Of a stretch of DNA of 64,000 nt, positions 58,513 to 64,000 are shown in pieces. The notes beneath the pieces were generated by a model. The model saw only the letters and a program-made list of their open reading frames with translations. It was not told the DNA's origin and made no database searches. The position numbers and the translations under genes are program-made. The stretch is from NCBI RefSeq assembly GCF_046267875.1, contig NZ_CP176502.1, positions 1,674,001 through 1,738,000 on the forward strand, in the 5' to 3' direction. Source of the stretch: Mannheimia glucosida. GTDB lineage: Bacteria; Pseudomonadota; Gammaproteobacteria; Enterobacterales; Pasteurellaceae. Numbering within the stretch: position 1 is the stretch's first letter; each line of letters starts with the position of its first letter.

Positions 58513-58521
58513 ACAAGCGGT
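58513..58521 (+). repeat. Example of an isolated DNA uptake signal
   Basis: ACAAGCGGT, the 9-mer of the Actinobacillus-type uptake signal, in the 255 bp sstT-dgkA gap, which otherwise shows only AT-rich promoter DNA. Other single copies lie at 5873, 10558, 22821 and 62434 (complement ACCGCTTGT). Confidence 0.75.
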
Positions 58522-58661
58522 TTATTTTTCAGATTTTTTTACAAAAAAGTGAAGTTTTTTACATTCCATGGCTATCATATTATTTTTTCCTTAGGTTCTT
58601 TGAACATCACTATTCTTTCAGTACAATAGTTCTCTAAACTCTTTTATTTATTTTATTTACT

Positions 58662-59024
58662 ATGAAACCAACCAATAAAGCAGATTTTCAACGTGTGATC
58701 AATGCAGCTGGCTACTCTATGAAGGGGTTAAAAGCCGCTTATATTAATGAAGCCGCCTTTCGCCAAGAAATTTGGTGCGCTACTATTTTATTCCCTCTAG
58801 GGCTTATTCTAGGCGAAACCAATATTGAAAAAGCATTATTAGTAGGCACAGTTTTACTTGTTTTAGTTACAGAACTACTCAATAGTGCGGTTGAATCTGT
58901 TGTTGACCGCATTGGGGCTGATTTCCACGAGCTTTCTGGTAGAGCTAAAGATATTGGCTCTGCAGCTGTATTTATGGCGATGGTTTTACTCGCTATAACT
59001 TGGATATTAATTTTGTTTTGTTAA
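58662..59024 (+). CDS. dgkA: Diacylglycerol kinase
   Basis: Small three-helix inner-membrane enzyme that phosphorylates diacylglycerol, recycling lipid from osmoregulated glucan or LPS modification. The 120 residues carry YSMKGLKAAYINEAAFRQE and ELLNSAVESVVDRIGADFHE, the catalytic signature, and SGRAKDIGSAAVFMAM. It is 36 bp upstream of ushA on the same strand. Confidence 0.95.
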   Translation: MKPTNKADFQRVINAAGYSMKGLKAAYINEAAFRQEIWCATILFPLGLILGETNIEKALLVGTVLLVLVTELLNSAVESVVDRIGADFHELSGRAKDIGSAAVFMAMVLLAITWILILFC

Positions 59025-59060
59025 CTCTATTTTTCAACCAACACTCTTACTGAGGTATTT

Positions 59061-60704
59061 ATGCGCTTAAAAAAAACATTACTTTCGGTAGCACTACTTA
59101 GTGCAACATCAGCAATGGCCTACGAGACAGGTAAAACATATCGTTTTACGGTTTTACATACTAACGATATACACGGTCACTTTTGGCAAAGTGATAAAGG
59201 CGAATACGGTCTCGCTGCTCAAAAAACATTGGTTGATAATATTCGCAAAGAGGTCGCAGAAAAAGGTGGTTCGGTATTAATGCTGAATGCAGGTGATGCG
59301 AATACAGGCGTGCCGGAGTCAGATATGCAAAATGCACGTCCTGATATTGAAGGAATGAATGCGATTGGTTACGATGCAATGGTTCTAGGTAATCACGAAT
59401 TTGATTACCCACTGCAAATTCTCTCTATGCAAGAAAAATGGGCTAAATTCCCCTTTATTTCGGCCAATGTCATTAATAAAAAAACGGATAAACCCATTGT
59501 AAAACCTTACGTGATGTTAGAACGAGGCGGACTAAAAATTGCTGTTATCGGATTAACAACCGAAGATACCGCAAAATTAGGTAATCCAGATGTAACGGAA
59601 AATGCCTTTTTCAAAAACCCTATTGAAACAGCAAAAAACACATTAGCTGAAATTAATCAAAAAGAAAAACCCGACGTACGTATCGCTTTAACCCATATGG
59701 GTTACTATTTTGACGGTAAACATGGTACTAATGCACCAGGTGATGTAACAATGGCCCGTACCTTAGAAAAAGGAGCGTTCGATTTAATCATTGGCGGTCA
59801 TACCCACGATACTGTTTGTATTGATGAAAAAGGTCAATTCAAAGCCAAATATACGCCAGGTGAGGAATGTAAACCAGACTTCCAAAACGGTACTTGGATT
59901 GTGCAAGCCGGCGAATGGGGCAAATTTGTTGGACGGGCTGATTTTGAGTTTAAAGATGGAAAAACCACCTTGGTAAAATATGAATTAATTCCGGTCAACT
60001 TAAAAAAAACCATTAAAAAAGAAGACGGTACTAAAGAATACCAACTTTACCAGCCTGAAATCAAAGCCGATGAAGCGACCTATACCTTATTGAAAAAATA
60101 TCAAGATGAGGGCGATAAAAAGCTTAATATTGAAGTTGGTCGTGTGAAAGGGTTATTAGACGGCAAACGTGAGCATATTCGCTTCCAACAAACCAATCTC
60201 GGTCGTTTAATTGCACAATCGCAAATGGAAAGGGTAAAAGCCGATATCGGGATTATGAACTCCGGCGGTATTCGTACCTCCCTTGAAGAAGGTGTAGTAA
60301 CTTATAAACATATTCTGACTGTTCAACCTTTCGGTAATATGATTGCAACGGTGGATTTAAAAGGACAAGAATTGTTAGATACCCTCACCACTATTGCTCT
60401 GAAAGAAGTTGATACTGGCGCTTATCCTCAATTTGCCGGCATTTCAATGGTAGTCGATCGTACAGCAAAAACTATTTCTGATGTTAAAATCGGTGGCAAA
60501 CCTTTTGATAAAGAGAAAACTTATAAAGTTTCTCTGCCTGACTATGTTGCGGCTGGTGGCGATGGCTACCCATTACTGAAAAAACACCCTAGCTATGTCA
60601 ATACAGGCTTTATTGATGCCGAAATGCTGAAAAAATTCTTCGAAGAAAATAAAATTATTGAGGCAGATAAATACGATCCAAAAAACCAGATCATTTTCAA
60701 ATAG
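59061..60704 (+). CDS. ushA: Periplasmic 5'-nucleotidase / UDP-sugar hydrolase UshA
   Basis: Hydrolyses nucleotides and UDP-sugars in the periplasm for nucleoside and phosphate scavenging; in related species it can feed NAD breakdown. The 547 residues have a signal peptide (1-20, ATSAMA), a metallophosphatase domain (LHTNDIHGHF, MLNAGDANTG, VLGNHEFDY, IGGHTHD) and a C-terminal substrate-binding domain (GIMNSGGIRTSLEEG, QPFGNMIATVDLKG, YVAAGGDGYP). One disulfide-like cysteine pair (CIDEK/GEECK) is as in UshA. It follows dgkA by 36 bp. Confidence 0.93.
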   Translation: MRLKKTLLSVALLSATSAMAYETGKTYRFTVLHTNDIHGHFWQSDKGEYGLAAQKTLVDNIRKEVAEKGGSVLMLNAGDANTGVPESDMQNARPDIEGMNAIGYDAMVLGNHEFDYPLQILSMQEKWAKFPFISANVINKKTDKPIVKPYVMLERGGLKIAVIGLTTEDTAKLGNPDVTENAFFKNPIETAKNTLAEINQKEKPDVRIALTHMGYYFDGKHGTNAPGDVTMARTLEKGAFDLIIGGHTHDTVCIDEKGQFKAKYTPGEECKPDFQNGTWIVQAGEWGKFVGRADFEFKDGKTTLVKYELIPVNLKKTIKKEDGTKEYQLYQPEIKADEATYTLLKKYQDEGDKKLNIEVGRVKGLLDGKREHIRFQQTNLGRLIAQSQMERVKADIGIMNSGGIRTSLEEGVVTYKHILTVQPFGNMIATVDLKGQELLDTLTTIALKEVDTGAYPQFAGISMVVDRTAKTISDVKIGGKPFDKEKTYKVSLPDYVAAGGDGYPLLKKHPSYVNTGFIDAEMLKKFFEENKIIEADKYDPKNQIIFK

Positions 60705-60727
60705 AGCTATAGAAAATGAAACTCACT

Positions 60728-60775
60728 CTGGCAGTCTCTGCTCAAAAGAGCTGTGGCTGCCAGTAGATTGTTTTC
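60728..60775 (+). terminator. Hairpin after ushA
   Basis: CTGGCAG (60728-60734) pairs with CTGCCAG (60757-60763), with an inner GCTC-AAAA-GAGC stem; a T-rich stretch TTGTTTTCTT follows. A first, possibly partial, terminator of ushA. Confidence 0.5.
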
Positions 60776-60847
60776 TTACTTTCAAGTGTTATAGGAAATC
60801 GATAAAAATCCCTACCAAATTAATTCATCACCATATGATGAAAATTA

Positions 60848-60881
60848 AAAAACCTCTGGCAATACTTTGCCAAAGGTTTTT
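60848..60881. terminator. Bidirectional terminator between ushA and the RpiR-type gene
   Basis: AAAAACCTCTGGCAA (60848-60862) and TTGCCAAAGGTTTTT (60867-60881) form a 15 bp stem with one mismatch and a four-base loop, with A and T runs on both ends. Confidence 0.8.
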
Positions 60882-60909
60882 GACTTTTATAGGGTAATAT
60901 CACTGCTTA

Positions 60910-61779
60910 TTAGCCTTTAACACGTTGTTCCAAAATCACATTCAGTGTTTTTTGTTTCTGTTTCAACGCATTTTCGGGTTCGGCTTTAACTAGTAAGGTA
61001 TAAATTAAATCAAGAACGAAAAGTTGTGACATTTTAGTACCGATAGAATCTCCTTGCATATGCCCCTGTCGATTACCATTAATTAACACATAATTAGCCT
61101 CTTCCGTGACGGGGGAGCGTAAATTGTGTGTAATCGCAACCGTTGTAGCTTTATTTGCACGAGAAAAACGTAGTGATTTCACTATTTCTTCAGAATAGCC
61201 TGAATGGCTAATCCCTATAACTAAATCCCCCTCTTTCACTAATGCCGCCTGCATATACATAAAATGATTATTTGTGACTGCATCGGTTTGTAGCCCAATA
61301 CGCATTAATTTATGTTTTGCATCTTCTGCGGTTAACCCAGAAGAACCCACTCCAAATAAAAAGATCCGTTTTGCCTTACGTAATTCTTCAACAACTTTTT
61401 CCAACACGTTAAAGTCAAGCAAATTAATAGTCTCTTCAATAACGTTATCTAAACTCACTTTGAGCTTCTCAGCAATATCTTTCGATGTATCCGATTCTGA
61501 AACATCCGTATCAAGCAATACTCTATTATCTTGATTTTGCGTAGCCAACTCTATTGCAAGCTCTAATTTAAAGTCGGTATAACCTTTAAAACCTAATGTA
61601 CGACAAAAACGAATAAAAGTTGCTTCACCAACATCTAATTGTTTGGCCACTTCAGATAATGAACATTGGCTTAGCAATTCCGGCTGAGATAAAATAGCAG
61701 CAGCTATTTTCTTCTCTGTTTTGGTTAAACTATTTTGTAGCGAGCTAATTGTATTAAGAATTTTTCCCCGACTAGACAT
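60910..61779 (-). CDS. RpiR/MurR-family regulator (HTH plus SIS domain)
   Basis: Sugar-phosphate-responsive transcription regulator. Residues 1-77 form the HTH_6 domain (QCSLSEVAKQLDVGEATFIR then FCRTLGFKGYTDFKLEL). Residues ~125-255 are a SIS sugar-isomerase-like domain (RIFLFGVGSSGLTAEDAKHK, VIGISHSGYSEEIVKSLRFS). It ends 60 bp from the terminator and starts 9 bp after a YhcH-family gene. In Haemophilus a member of this family (SiaR) controls sialic-acid genes and YhcH proteins are linked to sialate use, so that role is possible, but no nan or siaPT gene is adjacent. Confidence 0.85.
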   Translation of the reverse strand: MSSRGKILNTISSLQNSLTKTEKKIAAAILSQPELLSQCSLSEVAKQLDVGEATFIRFCRTLGFKGYTDFKLELAIELATQNQDNRVLLDTDVSESDTSKDIAEKLKVSLDNVIEETINLLDFNVLEKVVEELRKAKRIFLFGVGSSGLTAEDAKHKLMRIGLQTDAVTNNHFMYMQAALVKEGDLVIGISHSGYSEEIVKSLRFSRANKATTVAITHNLRSPVTEEANYVLINGNRQGHMQGDSIGTKMSQLFVLDLIYTLLVKAEPENALKQKQKTLNVILEQRVKG

Positions 61780-61788
61780 AGTAGCCTC

Positions 61789-62253
61789 CTAAATCAATTC
61801 AACAGGTACTTTCACCACCAGCTTTTTCAATGTTTTGTTACCATTCACCGAATTTCCAGGCTTATGTGGTTCATAAGGGAGGAAAATAGCGAACATATTT
61901 GGCTTGAGGATCAAGTTATTTTTATCATCAATCTCAGCTGTTAATTGGTAGTCATCTTCATCTCGATATTCATCATACTTAGATAAATCCGGCTGACTTA
62001 ATCCGTATTCAATCATTTCTTCACCGTCTATTAATAATTGAATATCGATAAATTTTCGGTGTAACTCTGCTTTTTTTCCCTCAGCTGGCGTAGTTTCAAA
62101 TGACATCACATTCATGCGAATACCATTTTCTAATTCTTGCCAGCCTAATTCCAAATTAACTAAATCTAAACTTTTTAATTTTTTACAAAGGCGAGCGAAT
62201 ACTGGTGGAAGTGATTTTAAATAATCGTCTCTTGATAAATCGGCTAATATCAT
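61789..62253 (-). CDS. YhcH/YjgK/YiaL (DUF386) family protein, possible sugar anomerase
   Basis: A 154-residue cytoplasmic cupin-like protein: ELHRKFIDIQLLIDGEEMIEYG is the family signature with the metal-binding His and Glu, and FAIFLPYEPHKPG supplies the C-terminal His. E. coli YhcH (NanQ) acts as a sialic-acid anomerase; other members serve other sugars. It is the first gene of a pair with the RpiR-type regulator, spaced 9 bp. The 246 bp upstream gap shows an uptake signal and a terminator only. Confidence 0.87.
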   Translation of the reverse strand: MILADLSRDDYLKSLPPVFARLCKKLKSLDLVNLELGWQELENGIRMNVMSFETTPAEGKKAELHRKFIDIQLLIDGEEMIEYGLSQPDLSKYDEYRDEDDYQLTAEIDDKNNLILKPNMFAIFLPYEPHKPGNSVNGNKTLKKLVVKVPVELI

Positions 62254-62469
62254 ATAATTCTCCTAAAAATAACTAATCCTAATAATCTGCTCCATACTAC
62301 TAAAATTTATGAAGATACACTCCAATAAAAGTAGGATAATTCGTAAAATATATAATCTCAATAAGCAAACATCAAAAATGAGAAGTTGATCAAATTTTAA
62401 AAAATACTTTTTGCAAAAAATTAGCTAAATTTGACCGCTTGTTCGCAAAAGGGAATGCAATAAACGAAA

Positions 62470-62489
62470 AAGGAAGCCTTCGCTTCCTT
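62470..62489 (-). terminator. Terminator after gppA/ppx
   Basis: AAGGAAGC-CTTC-GCTTCCTT, a perfect 8 bp stem with a tetraloop; on the minus strand it is followed by TTTTCG, 11 bp past the stop. Confidence 0.85.
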
Positions 62490-62499
62490 CATTTAAATG

Positions 62500-64000
62500 T
62501 TAAGAGACCGCAAACTGAAGATTTGTACTCGCCAATATTTTTTGCTCTTCTTCTAAATCTATTGAAATCAGTGGATTATTCGCTAAGAAGCCCTGTTCAA
62601 AGGTAAGTTGCCAAGCATTATTTTCAATCACCAAATTCAACTGTTTCGGCACTACAGTCGCTTGGCGAGAACGGTTTAATAGCACCGCTAGCCGGAAAAC
62701 CCGTACCAACGTTAATACATCTCTACATTGGTAACGGTTGATACTACGAATATCCGAGCGTTTGAATCCTTTAAGATGGTATCGCATTAATACCGATAGA
62801 AGGGTTTGCTGTTCAAAATCAAATCCCGGTAAATCTCGGTTTGCAATCAAATAAGCAGAATGACGATGCACATTATTGTGGTTTACTACAATGCCGATCT
62901 CATGCAATAAGCTTGCCCATTTTAAGATTGAACGCAAATCTTGCACTTGGCGGCGGTTTTTCCAAGTTTTGATTTGGTCAAATAAAATCAACGCCGTATG
63001 TTCCACCCTTTTTGCTTGCTGTTTATCTAAATCAAATTGCTCGGCTAACGCCTCTGCGGTACGCTGGCGAATATCCCCAACTTGGAAACTTTTCTCCAAA
63101 CCATACATTACCCCTTCTCTTAAAGCTCCGTTGGAATAACGTAATACCTCAATTCTAAAGGTGTGAAAAAGTGCTAAAAGAATAGCTAAGCCCGGAACTA
63201 GCACGTCTGCTCGTTCATCAAGTAAGCCTCGTAGCTTAATCTCATTTAACGATTTAAACTCTAGGCAAATATCAATAATTTTCTGTAGGCGGCTTTCTGT
63301 AATTAAGCCATCACGATAGCCATTGGCAATCAGCACTTGATGAACAGTTTTAATCGTGCCGGAAGAACCTAAAGCATAGTCCCAACCTAACTCTTTGTAC
63401 TCCCACATTAAATCTTCGATTTTTTCCATTGCAAGCTGATAGGCGCTATCAAAACGCTCAATCGTTAATTCTCCCTGCGGGAAAAAGCGTTTTGCAAAAC
63501 TCACACAACCCATATGACGACTTTCCGCTCGAATCGGGGTAAAATCATCACCGATAGTCATTTCAGTTGAACCACCGCCAATATCTACCACTAATTTTCT
63601 GCCAGTTTCGGGTTGGGTATGGCTAACGCCCGAATAAATCAGCCTCGCCTCTTGTTGTCCGGAAATAATGGAAATAGGGTAAGGAAATACTGCTTTCGCT
63701 TGCTCCAGAAAATCTTGGTTATTGATTGCTCTGCGTAAGGTATAAGTGCCAACCACTTTCACATTCTCCGCAGAAAATCCTTCTAAACGCTTGGCAAATA
63801 AGGCTAAGCAAGCAATCCCTCTATCAATCGCTTCTTGGCTTAACACTAAATTCTCATCAAGCCCATCTGCCAGCCGTACACGCCGTTTCAAGCGGGAAAG
63901 CACTTGAATGGAACCATTTACGATACGGGCTACAATCATATGAAAGCTGTTCGAGCCTAAATCAATAGCTGCAAACTCTCTAGGAGCAATATTTGATGAC
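62500..64000 (-). CDS. gppA: Exopolyphosphatase / pppGpp phosphohydrolase (GppA/Ppx), cut at the right edge
   Basis: ASKHA-fold enzyme that hydrolyses pppGpp to ppGpp and/or polyphosphate. The frame stays open to the window end: the upstream codons read NIAPREFAAIDLGSNSFHM, the phosphate-1 motif, so the real start lies just beyond 64000 and an internal ATG at 63939 is not the start. Further motifs are VVDIGGGSTEMTIG (phosphate-2) and ALGSSGTIKT. The C-terminal HD-like domain has LLHEIGIVVNHNNVHRHSAY. About 500 visible residues. GppA versus Ppx cannot be decided here. Confidence 0.9.
   Translation of the reverse strand, partial: SSNIAPREFAAIDLGSNSFHMIVARIVNGSIQVLSRLKRRVRLADGLDENLVLSQEAIDRGIACLALFAKRLEGFSAENVKVVGTYTLRRAINNQDFLEQAKAVFPYPISIISGQQEARLIYSGVSHTQPETGRKLVVDIGGGSTEMTIGDDFTPIRAESRHMGCVSFAKRFFPQGELTIERFDSAYQLAMEKIEDLMWEYKELGWDYALGSSGTIKTVHQVLIANGYRDGLITESRLQKIIDICLEFKSLNEIKLRGLLDERADVLVPGLAILLALFHTFRIEVLRYSNGALREGVMYGLEKSFQVGDIRQRTAEALAEQFDLDKQQAKRVEHTALILFDQIKTWKNRRQVQDLRSILKWASLLHEIGIVVNHNNVHRHSAYLIANRDLPGFDFEQQTLLSVLMRYHLKGFKRSDIRSINRYQCRDVLTLVRVFRLAVLLNRSRQATVVPKQLNLVIENNAWQLTFEQGFLANNPLISIDLEEEQKILASTNLQFAVS

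Overview
The window is a chromosomal segment from a member of the Pasteurellaceae, most likely Mannheimia or a close relative. The main clue is the 9-mer ACAAGCGGT and its complement, the DNA uptake signal of the Actinobacillus pleuropneumoniae/Mannheimia branch. It recurs about twenty times by eye, often as inverted pairs acting as terminators after genes. The natural-competence gene comEC with a CRP-S-like site, a TorYZ respiratory pair and a Slam-exported surface lipoprotein fit this family. I saw no tRNA, rRNA, phage, transposase or CRISPR array.

Layout. 0-3.1 kb: TCA genes acnB (partial) and icd, divergent from gltA with a CRP-like site between. 3.2-12.5 kb: an anaerobic molybdenum region. 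It holds torZ (molybdoenzyme) and torY (pentahaem cytochrome), an unusual regulator joining a LuxR-type helix-turn-helix to a periplasmic-binding-protein fold, then moaA, a 440 bp palindromic element, moaCDE and ybeY. Two leaders, one before moaA and one inside the torYZ operon directly before torZ, share sequence and structure and look like molybdenum-cofactor riboswitches. 12.5-13.8 kb: a two-gene AT-rich insert of unknown function. 13.9-29.1 kb: mostly core genes: tmcA, aspC, folC, accD, a 37-residue membrane protein, mazG, cpxRA, macB without macA, ybgI, nrdBA with paired NrdR boxes.

29.4-34.9 kb: a TonB-dependent receptor with a Cys/His-rich loop (ZnuD type), divergent from a surface lipoprotein and its Slam translocon; together a candidate metal (zinc) uptake locus. 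35.0-53.5 kb: a contact-dependent inhibition / filamentous haemagglutinin locus on the minus strand, in the order cdiB, cdiA (3347 codons), a small membrane immunity candidate, then a trail of orphan toxin C-terminal modules. Recognisable activities are a DNA/RNA non-specific endonuclease and a NucA/NucB DNase; others are unknown. Most modules have an adjacent immunity candidate. Four related 90-140 bp hairpin-rich repeats with CCCCGAT/ATCGGGG ends lie at the module boundaries. Several orphan parts are frameshifted, one in a short TA repeat inside an immunity gene.

53.6-64 kb: queA, comEC, sstT, dgkA, ushA, an RpiR-type regulator with a YhcH-family gene, and gppA/ppx running off the right edge.

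The most unusual signals are the sensor-regulator plus the two cofactor leaders around torYZ/moaA, the toxin-module array with its boundary repeats, and the receptor/lipoprotein/Slam locus. All functional calls come from reading motifs and remembered family features; no database search was run.
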